64,000 nt of DNA, from NCBI RefSeq assembly GCF_024763615.1, contig NC_077222.1, positions 100,349,417 through 100,413,416 on the forward strand, written 5' to 3'. A program made the translations under genes and the position numbers. This document shows, in pieces, positions 31,740-43,580 of the stretch. This stretch comes from Phlebotomus papatasi (taxonomy: Eukaryota; Arthropoda; Insecta; Diptera; Psychodidae). The notes beneath the pieces were generated by a model. That model searched no databases. It had not been told where the DNA came from and worked only from the letters and a program-made list of their open reading frames with translations. Position 1 is the first letter of the stretch. Every line of letters starts with the position of its first letter.

Positions 31740-34400
31740 ATTAAGCAGCCTTCTTTACCGGTGAAGGAAAAGCATGATACTATATTTATATTTTTAAAAA
31801 TGAGTTAAATTGTACTTACTTTTATCAACAAATGTGATAACAATATATTCTTTATTTAAGGGGCAATATAGAATTTTATTCACAAATGGGTTAAGTACTA
31901 CTAACTTAATAATTTTAAGGTATTACGATTTATGAGTAAACTTAGTGAGAATATTAAGAATGTTCCACGAGTCTTATGTGGAATATTTTTCACATAAAGC
32001 ATTTTAATGTGCAATTTTATATTCATTAAAAAAACTAAATTCTCGAAACAAGAATTATGGTTGATTTATTTGATCTCTTGAAAAACAAGTGCAGTAAAAA
32101 ATGCAATTGAAGAATTGTGTTCAATCGAATGGGGTACGACGGTAAGAGTTGTTTAATGTTGTGGTAGTTGAATGGGAGACTATAAAAGAAGAAATATTAC
32201 ATTTTCGCTATTATAGGGAATATTTATAGTGAATTTTATTTGCGTGCAAAGGTAGGAAAAAGAAGCGATGACGGTTTAAACAAAAAAAAATGAGCAAAGA
32301 AGGGGGTGGGTATATGAAATAAAATGTAACGAAGTAAAATAGTCCATAAAATAGTCTCTTCATGCCCATTTGATATAGAACATGTGATTTTGCGATATTT
32401 ATATTGTTTGGTAGGTTATTTCCAAAAGATATAAGTCTCCGATGGGAGGGAAATGAGCCATAAAGAGCGCGAATGTTTGGCTTCTTCTTGCTTAACTAGC
32501 ACTCAATCAAAAGCAAATATTTGAATGATGATGGTGTAATCAAAAGATAATTCACCTCTGGAACGTTATTTCACGCGCACCATCTGAACATTACCGGAAT
32601 TAAATTATGCAAATGGAAATAACATTTCTCCAGGATGTATCCTCTCGCACCTATTTCACCCTAGATATAGTCCTCGTGTGTTTCCTAAGGAATGGTTTGT
32701 TGGGTGAATTTTTTTTTTTGGGGATTCTTGGTAGATGAATAATACATGAGCCCATACTTTTAAATATCTTTCGATAGAGTAACTCACCTCTCATATCACA
32801 AAAGAATGCCTGCAATGGAATGTGATGAGGTAAGAAAATGTACATATTATTAATTTTGAATATATCTAGAGTAAATTCTACTTCTTCTGCAGAGAACTTT
32901 GCGAACTTAGAGATATGTGTCAGGTTTTTTTGTGTGTGTGTGTGGTGTATTATCCAGTAGTTCAAGACACCCCCTTCTCATATCCCTGACATTCTCCTGG
33001 AGGGAATTTCATTTATCAAAATGTGTAAGAAAAAAAATTGAAGGGTAGGTAGCTAAGTAAGAAAACGCTTTTCCATAAACGCCAACAAATCCAAAACCAC
33101 ATTTTCTTTTAGTTTTCCCGCACACATCTCATGGGGACTTTTCTTGGAGTTCAAGGGAAACGTGACTTATGGATGGTGTACGTATCAGTTTCGAGACGTG
33201 CTTCAGCATAAACATTCGCAAGAAACATAAAATATTTTTGCCAGTTTTCCTAAGAAAAAGAAAGAGGGAAAAATAGAGTCAGAGCGAGAGAGGTGAGCAA
33301 GAAGAAACATAATTCATGAGTGTAATTTTACTAAAAGGATTTCTATTTTGCATCTGTATATGAGAATGAAAATTTTTAATCCAAATTTATGATTTTCTCT
33401 CAACCGATTGGATTTTTCTGTATACACTCGCCTTCATCCTCTCTTCCTGACCTCTTTTTGTGCTTCGCTTTCTGCACCGGTGCACCAAGGTGAATGTCGA
33501 GACGTGGAAAATGTGGCAGAAAAACACATCAATGTTATTGGAAAATTTCGTATTGGCCCAACAAGAAATAAAGAACAAAAAAACCTCTAACAGATATTCC
33601 AATTGAATTTTAATATTACCTCGGAAAAATAACTCCCCACTTAACTCCTTCACCCTTTCCTTTCAACCTTCCAATTGTTCCTGGTTAGAATTGCTATACA
33701 GAGAACCAAATAAACCTCCGCAAAATTTTCCCAACTTACAAACAAGCCACTCACGTTTCCCAATCTTACCTCGAATGGTCAAGTTATTTATTTTAATTGT
33801 TATCTGGTTATGAAGTGTGATAATTAAATGAGATTATAGAGTGAAAAGCGGATTATTTTTCTTACAAAGTTGATTTTCAAGATATTCATCTCACTCATTC
33901 AATGGATAAAGGTAAGGCAGCTGAAGAAAATACTGTCATTGCTAATTACTTCCATTGTCATCTTCAGCACTTTGGAGTGGCTGGAGCGAAAAAGTTTTAA
34001 TGAAAAATATTTCAAACTCCTTTTTCCACTGACAGTGTCATCATCTTCCTCACCGAGCAATATTTTACATCCATTTCAAATACGTAATCAATGCAGAAGT
34101 CGAAGGATTAAGAAAATGTCATGGAATTATGATTGGAACTTGCCTGACTTCAAATTAGAATAAGGCAGCAACAAGCTGTAATGAGATATGGCATTGTTTA
34201 AAATTAAATGTCTGAATAAGTTACATCCTAGGAATGATTAAAAAAAAGCGTAGGCGATTTCTTATTATTCAAAAAAAATTGAAAAGAATATTTACCAGAT
34301 ATGAATAACAATTGGATGGAAGCATCTTTAAATGTAAATCTGCCTCTACAACCCAGCGAATACCAAATGCTAACCGATTTTAATTCAGATGAAAACACAT
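31740..34400. other. Mostly unassigned AT-rich DNA
   Basis: No recurrent repeat. A (TG)n run lies near 32933-32944. One possible exon at 33867-34085 is listed separately. Confidence 0.45.
33867..34085 (+). CDS. Possible exon encoding a single membrane anchor
   Basis: After an acceptor-like TTTTTCTTACAAAG the frame reads IQWIKVRQLKKILSLLITSI and then VIFSTLEWLERKSFNEKYFK: a basic stretch, about 17 hydrophobic residues, then a charged region. This layout is like the N-terminal anchor of type II Golgi enzymes, but no enzyme family is recognisable. TTCAAATACGTAATC near 34077-34091 could hold a donor. There is no ATG in this frame before the anchor. Another frame with ATG at 33902 is also open for about 30 codons. 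Weak call. Confidence 0.2.
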
Positions 34401-34408
34401 GTAGAGTA

Positions 34409-34540
34409 CGGCATAATTGCATGCAAGTGTCAAAGCCTTAAGTTTAAAATGTAATATTTTTTAATACAAATTGATTTTTTTCTTACTTTTTTTAAGGAGT
34501 ATTGCTTGGGACCTTGTAGATAGATTATCGTCTTTATTTT
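34409..34540 (+). mobile_element. Partial short-form GTGCCAAATTTCGG MITE
   Basis: TTGCATGCAAGTGTCAAAGC, AATACAAATTGATTTTTTTC and GTATTGCTTGGGACCTTGTA match the interior of the next element (34600-34720). Both ends are lost, so it is an older relic beside a fuller copy. Confidence 0.6.
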
Positions 34541-34577
34541 CTTTCGGAAAATTCAGAAACATTTCCAAACTGGGTTA

Positions 34578-35007
34578 GGGTAAGTGTGCCAAATTTCGGC
34601 ATAGTTGCATGCAAGCGCCAAAGTCTCAAGTTTGAAATGTAATATTTTTAATACAAATTGATTTTTTTGCTACTTTTTTTTATAAGTAGTGTTGCTTGGA
34701 AGCTTGTAGACATTCTATCGTTTTTATTTTCTCTAAATTCTTTCTTAATACATTTTAAAATAAATAAAAACGTAGACATAGCATTTGTTGCCTATTCCGG
34801 CCACCGTCAATCTTATAGTTCCTTGGCCTTCCGGAATTCTCCAAGGTTTTTTTTTTCAGATCATCTTGTTCGTGGAATCGACATTTTTTTGTTATTTTTT
34901 GAATTGTATAATCTCTAGAGTGGGCAAAAACTAAAAATTCATGGAAATTCGAGTAACAAAAACTGTGGCCGAAATTGCAAGCTGGCCGGAATTTGGCACA
35001 CTTATCC
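34578..35007 (+). mobile_element. Short-form TA-flanked MITE, GGGTAAGTGTGCC family, copy a
   Basis: 430 bp from GGGTAAGTGTGCCAAATTTC to GAATTTGGCACACTTATCC, TA at 34576-34577 and 35008-35009. Other copies: 55462-55887 (inverted), 57543-57937, and a broken one at 35188-35889. Confidence 0.75.
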
Positions 35008-35218
35008 TATACTGATTATTTTATCTTTTCTTCTTTTGCTTTTTTTCTCTTTTTCCTATTGTTCATATATTTTCTTATTCTTCTGTATTTTTTCCTTTTC
35101 TTTTTAAATTCTTTTTTCTTGCCACGCGATTGTAAGAGGGTTGTACCCTATTTGTTGTGGATTTTTGAAATAAATTAAATTAAAAATTAAAATTTTAAAA
35201 TAAAAATATAGACATGTA

Positions 35219-35393
35219 CACTGACTTGTAAAAATAAAAGGATCAAATTGTTCTAAATTTGATCTTTTTGCAAAGGATGGATCAAATTAACATGTTCTAT
35301 AATGAAAAATGTGCATTCAAAGTTTGAAATTTGATCTATCCTTTGCAAAAGGATCAAATTTGGATCAATTTGATCCTTTTATTTTTACCAGTG
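35219..35393. mobile_element. TA-flanked hairpin MITE rich in GGATCAAATT
   Basis: CACTGACTTGTAAAAATAAA and the inverse CACTGGTAAAAATAAAAGGA are the ends; the arms repeat AAAGGATCAAATT and TTTGCAAAGGAT in both orientations. TA at 35217-35218 and 35394-35395. 175 bp, Tc1/mariner-like. Confidence 0.75.
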
Positions 35394-35525
35394 TAGCTTT
35401 GGGTAATATTTCGGACATCTTGATTCTAATAGATCATTGTCTTTTCGGAGTTCTTCCAAAGTTACAGCACCTGGTTCGGCAAAACGATATTCTTTGTTTT
35501 ATTTGCATTTTGTAATTTCTAGAGT

Positions 35526-35791
35526 GGGTACTCAATGGGTCAAGTGGTAGAGCACTTGCTCTATGATGCAAGTGCCCCGGGTTCGATTCCCCTTTAGGTC
35601 ACCAGGAATTTTCTGGCGTTAAAGGTCTTCGGATTGCATCCAGTGAGCTTCACTGCTCTTGATTCCACGTGGCATGGGACTGACAACCTCATCCCGTACA
35701 AGAAAAAGTAATAATGCATGTCTAGAAATCCCCTTGCGGGAAGGCCTTGTTCCTTCATGGAATGTTGTGCCAGCATTGTTATTATTATTAT
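35526..35791 (+). mobile_element. Complete tRNA-derived SINE with 13-bp target duplication
   Basis: Identical 13-bp TAATTTCTAGAGT lies at 35513-35525 and 35792-35804. The head is tRNA-like: an A-box-like GGGTCAAGTGGTAGAGCACT and the B box GGGTTCGATTCCCC, about 35 nt apart, give an internal pol III promoter, followed by a CACCA-like acceptor end (GTCACCA near 35601). A 190-bp unrelated body follows and ends in (TTA)n. It would be transcribed by RNA polymerase III and moved by a partner LINE; the partner is not identified. Perfect duplications suggest a fairly recent insertion. Confidence 0.85.
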
Positions 35792-36111
35792 TAATTTCTA
35801 GAGTCTGCAAAATCTAAAAAATCATGGAAATTTGAGGAACAAAAGAAGTGGTCGAAATTGAAAACTGGCCGAAATTTGATGCACTGCCCTATTTTAAGCA
35901 GAATTTTGCTAATATTGAAACGACACTCGCAAGGAAGTGCCCTTTCCATATAATTTGCTTAGCACTTTTTGTCCGAGAACTGGTGACTGGTCAGCATATT
36001 ATTGGTGATCGTCTCAGCTAAAATATGCTGAAAACTCTGCTTTTTTCAGCTAACTGTGCTCACTGGGAAACCAAAATGAATGATTTTAGATTTGAATGGT
36101 GTACCTTAATT

Positions 36112-36954
36112 GGGTAGTATTCCGGCCACTTTGAGTGAAATACCGGCCACCTTTTTTCTGACCTCCTTTTGTGACGCAACGGATAGAAAATTTCAAAACG
36201 TCAAACGGAACGAGTTTAATATTTAGTTTAATACGTTTATATGACCCACAAGCCCTAAGATCTTCCGTGTAATTTGTCCTGAAGACCTGAAGAGTAGCAT
36301 CTCAAATTTACGCGCAGATTCCCGTAGCAATTTGCTCTTCCTGAACTCGTCCAATGCCTTTTCCACATAATCTTTTTCATAGAACTTATGGTTTTTTTTT
36401 TCTGGACATTGTAGAACTCATAAATTGAAAAAAATGCATAACATGAATAAGAAATTTAGGAAAGCAAAAGATGTTGCCGGAATAGGCAACACTACCTCAC
36501 CGGAGAGACGCTCACAAATTATATACTTTTTTACGCGAAATACAGGATACAGCTTTGGAAATTTTACTCGAAATTTAAAGATTGATTCACTATTAACATA
36601 AACACAAACAATCTTTCACGAAAACTAATCAATTTTCATGAAAAATACCGAAGGAAAACCTTCTGCACTTTACCACAAATCACAAGACTGCTAGAAACAC
36701 AATCAATCTGTCACATTTTTTGTAATACTCTTTCCACACTGAGTTTTTAAAACGCAATTTAAATTCAAATTATACCTAAAATTTAACGGTATTTGTGTTA
36801 ATACATCCTAAAATGCATAAATATTTAAAAGCAAAATTAATTTATTGACTATTCGAAGATAACATACATAATTTTAATTTATTTATTTGCATGGCCGAAA
36901 TTACACTGAAAGTGGCCGAAATTAGAAGCTGGCCGAAATTTGGCACACTTCCCC
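36112..36954. mobile_element. Long-form GTGCCAAATTTCGG element, inverted partial copy
   Basis: Inverse of 24670-25500: starts GGGTAGTATTCCGGCCACTT, contains GACCCACAAGCCCTAAGATC and ACATCTTTTGCTTTCC-type blocks inverted, and ends GCCGAAATTTGGCACACTTC before CCC and TA (36955-36956). It lacks the part corresponding to 25500-25704. Confidence 0.75.
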
Positions 36955-36956
36955 TA

Positions 36957-38499
36957 TAATCTGGTCGTCGTATTTTCGACAGTAAATAACTAAATGTGAA
37001 GAACATTTGAAAAATCTACGTAATAGATTAGACATTCTCAGGCTTTGGAGCGTTAATATTTTTCCTATATTCCTTTAATGAATCTGACGTATTTTTCAGG
37101 ATATGTGTGACTGAAGACTGGTTATTAAAATATATTACTATTAGATCAGATTCATTAAATGAATAAGCCTCAAAGCTTCCCCCTACTACATCTACTTTAA
37201 CAATAATTTATCAATTTAATCTTAAGCACTCTTTGCTCAAATTTTAGGAAATAGCTCTGTTGAATCCCAATTTGGGCTTTTAAGTCGATATACACGTAAG
37301 GGAGAAAATCACATAATTCAAACAATTATAAATGATTCTTTCCATATTTCATTGTTCTTATTTCTACTCAAGTCTTCTAGTACCATAAAATTAACAAGCA
37401 TTATAACTTGAGCATCTTTACTGCCGGATGGCGGCTCTTTATTATCTCACAATCTATGGTATAATTATATCGCGCGGCTGAATGAGCTGAAAAGTGCGTG
37501 TGTGAAGTTCGCCATAAAAGTTGAAATCGAATTATGGAGATTTTCTGATGGCAATAATGAATTTCAATTAGAATTTATGCGCTCTAAATCATCAGGAAAG
37601 AAAAGGGGACTAAATCTCTCCCAAGTTACATGGTAACATAAATATACAATACCCTTATGTACTGAAACCTACTCCACCTACAGCAATATCGAATGTGATA
37701 AAGATGATTTTACATCTTGCTTAAGAATATGCCTTTATTTTCTGTAATTGCTCTCATTAAGCTGAAAAAGGATGGTCTAAATGTTGAACATGTAGACTTA
37801 CAATTATGTAGCCGTGTAATAAAGTTAAATGACACTATACAGAGAGGCATAAGAGGCCCATTGACTTCAAGAACAATATACTTTTCATTTTTAGACACAC
37901 TTCCTCCCTCTCAACCACCCTCTTTCAAAAACCATTCGTTAACAACAAACATTTGTAATAATGTAAAATTATTCAAAAACATGGGGTGCGATATATGGTG
38001 AAATATTTTAAATACAAATAATCCAATGCGTTATAAGTGATAAACACTTTCGTATAAGACACATAAATTTCCCTTGTTGGCTTATGAAAATTGTACGGGG
38101 TGTGAAAATTCAATGGCAATTTATGGGGTTCATTTTTGGAAATGAAACAAAATAATAAATTTTACGCTTTTATCTATAAACACCCGGTATATTGGGGACT
38201 CACATATTCATTTTAAAATATATTATTCGGAGATGAAGTCAATTTGTGAAATATATTACTTATAAAGCACTAGTAAAACATATAATATCGATTTCTTTTT
38301 ATTTAGATAATAAATTGAAAATGTGGCATTTGAAATAGAATTTTCTGTACTTTTTATTAATGCTTCTGACACATGCACTATTTGTGGAATATCGTCTGGA
38401 ATTCATCTGGTTTTTTTTCTTGTTAGAGTAGGGGACAATGGTCAGTCTTTAAAAATGTTGGCAGCCTTTGAATTTTGCATTTTTTCTTTAAGTGTACGA
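36957..38499. other. AT-rich stretch with no recognised feature
   Basis: Open frames near 37717-38001 overlap on both strands and show no family signal. Nothing recurrent seen. Confidence 0.5.
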
Positions 38500-39177
38500 A
38501 CTTAAAGAGAGAGCAGTTATAATTCACTTTTTTTTTAAACTTGTGACACGGCCAGAGGCTAAACGGTAAGAGATTATCGACTTCCGGTCTTTGACGACCC
38601 TACCCCATAAGTCAACAATTTTTTTCCCTCACCCCTCCTTCCCATAAAAAATATGTTTTTTGCTTTATTTTGAAGACGGCTCTTACAATTTCGTTCATTT
38701 TCGAATATATTTTGAAGGTAGTCAAGGCGAATATTTCGTCCTTGGGCACCTATGTTCGAAAAACATTTCGGTATCGAATTTTCGAGGATCAAAGTTTTAC
38801 CACTTTGGAGGGTCTATTTTTCACCGATTTGCTTAAATTTAGATTTTTTGAAAGATCTTGAAATTTCTAACCCGACTGCGTCGGACTTAATCGGTCATGA
38901 GTCGGTATTAGTTCCCGTAAATGATTTACCTTTATCGGATTTACTCTTTATTTGTTCGAAAGCTTATTACTCTTGCTAAAATATTCTAAAACCTACTTTT
39001 CTTAACCAATTTCTTATTTCGGAATGGTTCCTTTTTAATTCATCAAATTTAATCGATAGTAAAACGGTATGTACCCAAAAAGAATGCGAAAAGATAATAC
39101 ACGGATAGCTTTTTCTCGTGAATTCGAGCACTCCGCAAATCTGGGACGCTTTGCCATCTCTTTTATCTACACAGAGA
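38500..39177 (+). repeat. Interspersed noncoding repeat copy
   Basis: GAACTTAAAGAGAGAGCAGT, CCAGAGGCTAAACGGTAAGA, TATCGACTTCCGGTC-like segment, and the terminal GAGCACTCCGCAAATCTGGG define the order seen elsewhere. A MITE (39180-39427) is inserted at its end. Confidence 0.6.
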
Positions 39178-39179
39178 GA

Positions 39180-39427
39180 AATCCGAAAAAGTTAAAATAA
39201 CATTCCGGAAATGTTAATTTTACCCTGCATTATTGATTCGAAATCGGTTTTTAGGTGTACTAAACCCTTTTTAGGTGTATTAGGGGTGAATATTATCATT
39301 TTCATGTTAATTTTACACTTAAAAAGGTGTAAAATTAACATTAAAAAATGTTGATATATTTTTACACTTAAAAAGTGTTAAAGTTACGAGGAAAAAAAGT
39401 TAATCGCACCCTCTTTTTTTCTCAGTG
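39180..39427. mobile_element. CACTGAGA-family MITE, inverted copy with TA flanks
   Basis: CACAGAGAGAAATCCGAAAA to TTTTTTTCTCAGTG, TA at 39178-39179 and 39428-39429. The TA lies in TTTTATCTA, which is uninterrupted at 25925-25940 in another copy of the surrounding repeat. A truncated second copy follows in opposite orientation at 39549-39737. Confidence 0.75.
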
Positions 39428-39548
39428 TAGATCAAAAATTCTATTGAATTAATAAAATAAAATAAAATGGGGTTAATAATAATTATTATTAGAATAGATT
39501 TTTATATTTTATGCTTTAAGAGAAAAGAAAATTCAATTTCAATTCCAA

Positions 39549-39737
39549 CACTGAGAAAAAAGGGGGTGCGATTAACTTTTTTCGTCGTAACTTTAACACT
39601 TTTAAAGTTTAAAAATATAGCAACATTTTTTAATGTTAATTTTACATCTTTTTAAGTGTAAAATTAACATGAAAAAGGGTAACTTTAACCCATAATACAC
39701 CTAAAAAGCATAATATTTACATTGATTACACTGCTGT
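39549..39737. mobile_element. CACTGAGA-family MITE, truncated
   Basis: Starts CACTGAGAAAAAAGGGGGTG and continues through GTAACTTTAACCCATAATAC, but stops after AATATTTACATTGATT. Together with 39180-39427 it makes an inverted pair. Confidence 0.65.
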
Positions 39738-39739
39738 CG

Positions 39740-40379
39740 ACTTACTACTACCGATATCATTAGGTGCATTAGGTAAACGGCAGAATATTTGTATATGCCA
39801 AAAAAAAATTTGTGTGTGTACAATATTATTGGTTCACAAACATTTCAATTCAAATAATGGATAAATACAGATTCCAGTATTACGTATGGCGTCGGAATAG
39901 CAGGAGCAAGAACATTGAGGGAGAAAGCAAATGCTTGGCTGATGTGGCACGTGTTGCTGTCACTGGAGAGGGCAATAGTAAGATGTGAGGGTAAAGTAGA
40001 TATGAGAAACTGTGTTCGGTAAGCAGGATGCAAAAGGCTTACACAGAGTCCGAATTCAGCCCCGCTGCCCCACAACCCAAGGCCCAGTACAAAGGTGATT
40101 CCGGGTTCAAGTAAGAGGAACTACCGGCTCCTCTCATAAATGCTCGTCCTTCATACCCGTGGGAAAAGAAGAGGCAAAAACGTTTTTGAAAAGTCTGCAA
40201 TATCGTAAGGCTGACGACAATCGAAAGCTGACCACTTTCTCCTCTTGTACTTAGTTATTTTTTATGGCTTACTCTCCTGAAGTATACGCTTCTTTGAAAA
40301 GATCGAATTGACCACTGCATATAGCTCTTTACTAGAAGAAAATCGTCATTTTGGGCCATTATTTTTTTTTTATCATTTT
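39740..40379. other. Unassigned, partly GC-richer
   Basis: Near 40090-40250 a plus-strand frame reads SSFIPVGKEEAKTFLKSLQY, which could be relic coding sequence of the element whose 3' end follows. I cannot assign it. Confidence 0.25.
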
Positions 40380-40540
40380 GGCTTATACAACCTGTGAAGG
40401 AGGATTTCCACCGTTTGCCTCTGGAGGTTGGTCACCAACGCTAAGACGGCGGTGGACGCAATAGAGGGAAAATAAGTCACTGTTCCTGTAATGTTGTTGC
40501 GCTTTTAAAGCATTTGTCGATGAATAAAATATCTATCTAT
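40380..40540 (+). mobile_element. Non-LTR 3' end with ATCT tail
   Basis: GGCTTATACAACCTGTGAAG, then GGTTGGTCACCAACGCTAAG, GACGGCGGTGG, and AATAAAATATCTATCTATCT at the end. The tail and a TATACRACC motif are shared with the CR1/L2-like element at 26169. The GGTTGGTCACCAACGC part is a small palindrome. A related segment is inverted at 41622-41740. Confidence 0.6.
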
Positions 40541-40924
40541 CTATCATCTATTATTCTTTTGGATAGGTCATTCATTGGTGATTTTTTTTCTTTTCTTCTA
40601 TAGTGCATACTGTTAGTACCTATAACTTCACAATGTATCTTTAAAATAGAACTTTATTTTGTAATATCTCAGACTTTGTTAATTACTGTACTCAGTCCAG
40701 CATCCTCGATGAGTTTAGTATTGATTTCGCATAATGTTTGCTTTCCAACAGTAATGTTGATATATTCCATTTATGCAGAGGGATTTCTTGAAATATATAT
40801 TTCCTTGCATTTTCAATGAAAGTTTATTGGGTAAATATAGCCCCCTCATATTGTATCCCTATTTCATGCTTTAATATGTTATGTTGGACACTTCTGTATG
40901 AATTTGTGATGATTGCAATTTAAG

Positions 40925-41161
40925 ATGCATAGATCAGGAGTCGGACCATACCATGGCACATCCATCGAATATCTTGATTACATAGCTGCTTCCGCATACA
41001 CATTAATTACTGTTTGTTTGCTGATGGGGACAACAATGCATTCCGGCTACTTTAACACCATTCATCCAGATCCTCCTCAGGCCATAGTCGCAACTTACAA
41101 TAAGGACATCTATCTTTATACAACATATGCACTGCAGGAAGCTCTGCACAAAGCAATTTAG
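40925..41161 (+). CDS. Possible coding exon of unknown function
   Basis: ATG at 40925 follows an acceptor-like TTGCAATTTAAG. The frame reads MHRSGVGPYHGTSIEYLDYI, then AASAYTLITVCLLMGTTMHS, and ends TYALQEALHKAI with TAG at 41159. It has one hydrophobic segment (about residues 21-36) and non-repetitive composition in a slightly GC-richer patch. I do not recognise the family. Overlapping minus-strand frames look less protein-like (Cys- and Trp-rich). It may be the last exon of a small membrane protein, or chance. Confidence 0.3.
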   Translation: MHRSGVGPYHGTSIEYLDYIAASAYTLITVCLLMGTTMHSGYFNTIHPDPPQAIVATYNKDIYLYTTYALQEALHKAI

Positions 41162-41621
41162 CCATGTGCGTGGCGAACATTCGATATTCAAAGCCAGTGA
41201 CTGTTGGATAATGGTGGTCACATCTAATGATAATTATCGAGAACTAGATCAAGGGGGTCTATTGCCTTTGGATTGCTGTCTATATTGCTTCCATTGCAAG
41301 AAGTCTTCAGGATGTTGAGAATGTTGTCTACTCAGCTAATGTCTTTTATATATAGGCACGACTTTAGGTTTCTAATTCCAATGATTTAGGGGGGAATCAT
41401 GACTTATGGCCAATCTTATTATTACTTGAAATTCGCACAGAGAACAATATACAATCACCTCTCCCTTAACATTAGATTCTGAATAAATCTTTGTGAATGT
41501 GACAGTTTTTGATAAAGAAACACCACCATAAAATGAACAATATATTATTTGCTCTTAGCCAGTGCTCTTGAAAGCATATTTCAGAGGTACAGAGCTTAAA
41601 GATTTTCATATTTGAGAAATA

Positions 41622-41740
41622 GCGGCCACCGCCGTCTTAGCGTTGGTGACCAACCTCCAGAGTGAAAACGATGGAAAACTCTCTCAGATTGTATAGACCA
41701 TCTGTATCACCCAAAAAGAGTTTACAAAAAGAAGTAAAAT
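41622..41740 (-). mobile_element. Non-LTR 3' fragment, inverted relative of 40380-40540
   Basis: On the minus strand GGTCTATACAATCTGAGAGA precedes CTCTGGAGGTTGGTCACCAA and CGCTAAGACGGCGGTGG, as in the plus-strand copy. The tail is missing. Confidence 0.6.
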
Positions 41741-42629
41741 AAGCAAGAGAAAAAAAGAGGAAAGAGAAAAAATAGTCTAAGATGTAAAAAAGCGTGGGAT
41801 AAGCCGCAGTTTCTAGGTTGACATCATTAACATGACCAACTTGAGACACGGAAACGTAACTTTTCACTTACTGTACCATATTCTTTTGGAGGAATTTTCG
41901 GTCTAATAGGTTGTACCATATTCTTTTGAATCTTTCTTTCAGTGCGTGATCCCGGAGTGCAAACTGCCCATAAGATTCCCAAATTATGATAAATCCCCTC
42001 TCTAGTTCTCTCCAGTTTCAATAGCAAATAATCTTAAAGTCTAGACGTACATACCTTCCCTTAGTCCCAGAAATTAATATTCCGGGAGTCTATCGATATT
42101 AAAATAGTTGGATCTCTTGTTCTAATGCATCTGAAACACTTCTTCCGAGGGATTTGAGAAATAACAACAGTTTCGTCCGGCAATAGTTGCAACCAGCGAA
42201 GAAGTGTGGTGCCGGACAAGACAACAGAGCTGGTAGCAACGTGTTCACCTTACCAATTGCGCAAAAGCGTTTTTTTTTATTTAAAAAATAAAAACAGTGT
42301 AAAAAATTAAAATATGTTTTCTAGAAATTACGGTAACTACTTAAGAAGTGCTTAGTCGAAAGTTCTTAATTAAGTACTGGGTGAAAATACTTCTCATGCC
42401 CTTAATACAAATAACTTAATAAAGGACTTTTACAAAGTCCTTAATTAAGTACTTAGTGTTAAGGCTAAGTCATTCCATATTAGTTTCGCTGTTTTCCACA
42501 AATCGCTGACGTTTGTTTCGCTTTTTATATATTTTTTAAGTAGTTGAATGTTCTACAACTCCTTGAAACTAAGTCATTGAGTTAAGAACTTAATAAATAG
42601 TTAATAAGAACTTTACCCAGTAGAGTGGT
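41741..42629. other. Unassigned; repeated AAGTCCTTAATTAAGTACTTAG block
   Basis: 42330-42620 contains several variants of CTTAATTAAGTACTT, a palindrome-prone motif, and a related short block occurs at 51460-51545. No gene recognised. Confidence 0.4.
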
Positions 42630-43575
42630 AACCGTTTAACTAAAGATCTCTCTACCTAATTCCAGAGTACAGGATCGCCGGGTCCTGTACTGTAGGTAAA
42701 CAGGTATGAAGTCTTTAGGATTAATGACAATGAAGTAGGACCGTGTGCTGCATGGAGTCTTGAGAGTGGCCTTAACCTAAAATACCTCACTGCTCTGACC
42801 GATGTCCTGTCGGATGAACTATTCTTTTTGCTGAGCAAAGGGGTGTGTTTGAGAGCAATCTCTTCCGGACTCTTGAGTAAAATCCAAAAGATTGTGAACG
42901 GGAGGTCATTACGGGCCCCTGGGTGGTGTCCGTTTAATCGAAGGATCTTCATGCCTTATTCCAAATCGGTGTTGTAGTTAAACTGCCATACTGGGTAACG
43001 GGCATGACACCTTCGGGAGTTGGAAGATGTAGTAGGAATTGCTACAGGCCCCACACTAGAACATGCTGAAGCACCCTTCATCGCTAGTTTCTCGGAGATT
43101 GAGCCCCATTGCCCATTCCAAGAAGGCCACGAATCCAGCGTCATCCTCGTTTCACTGGCGAAGACCGACTGAGTAGCCGATTCGATTGTGCCTTCGGAAT
43201 AACTCGTCGAGCAATCACAACTCCACCTAGCTGAACTATAGCGATATCGTAACTTGAAGTTAGCCGTCGTTATAACACCCCTCAAAGTTATTATCCCAAC
43301 TGAACAGTGATTGGTACCGTTGGCTTAAAAAAACCTTCTTCAGGACGGGCTTTCTCCCTCCAACTCCTCAACGCTCGACAATGCTACTACACGATGGTCT
43401 GCGGTTCCAAGTATTCTCTGACCTATGACCAGTCTAAGTTAAACTGGTAGGCCGATAAGGGTACCCACCTAGCCCCCTGTGAAGTGTTTTTATATGGAGC
43501 TGTTTGAAGCCAATTCACAAATGGATCAGACACTCAGCTTACACTTCTCAGAACAAGACCGCATTGAGACAGATA
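42630..43575. repeat. GC-richer unassigned DNA with a partial 300-bp duplication
   Basis: CCGTTTAACTAAAGATC followed by CTAATTCCAGAGTA near 42630 recurs as CCGTTTAATCGAAGGATC followed by CTTATTCCAAATCG near 42930. Minus-strand frames of 98 and 109 codons fit no known family and are Ser/Arg/Trp-rich, as expected of the wrong strand of GC-rich DNA. It may be part of the element whose tail lies at 43581. Confidence 0.3.
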
Positions 43576-43580
43576 TATAA

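Larger units (their letters stand above)
35188..35889 (+). mobile_element. Short-form MITE copy d, broken by two later insertions
   Basis: Pieces at 35188-35218, 35394-35525 and 35792-35889 align in order with copy a (for example ATTTTAAAATAAAAATATAG, then TTCGGAGTTCTTCCAAAG, then AAAATCATGGAAATTTGAGG). A hairpin MITE (35219-35393) sits at its TA, and a SINE (35526-35791) sits at TAATTTCTAGAGT. The left terminus is absent. Confidence 0.7.

Noticed and set aside
35526..35605. A free-standing tRNA gene
   Set aside because: The tRNA-like part has an imperfect A-box arm and is continuous with a SINE body, a (TTA)n tail and target duplications.
42656..43285. Two adjacent minus-strand frames of 98 and 109 codons
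   Set aside because: No motif, Ser/Arg/Trp-rich composition, and they lie in a partially duplicated GC-richer stretch; probably noncoding part of an old element.
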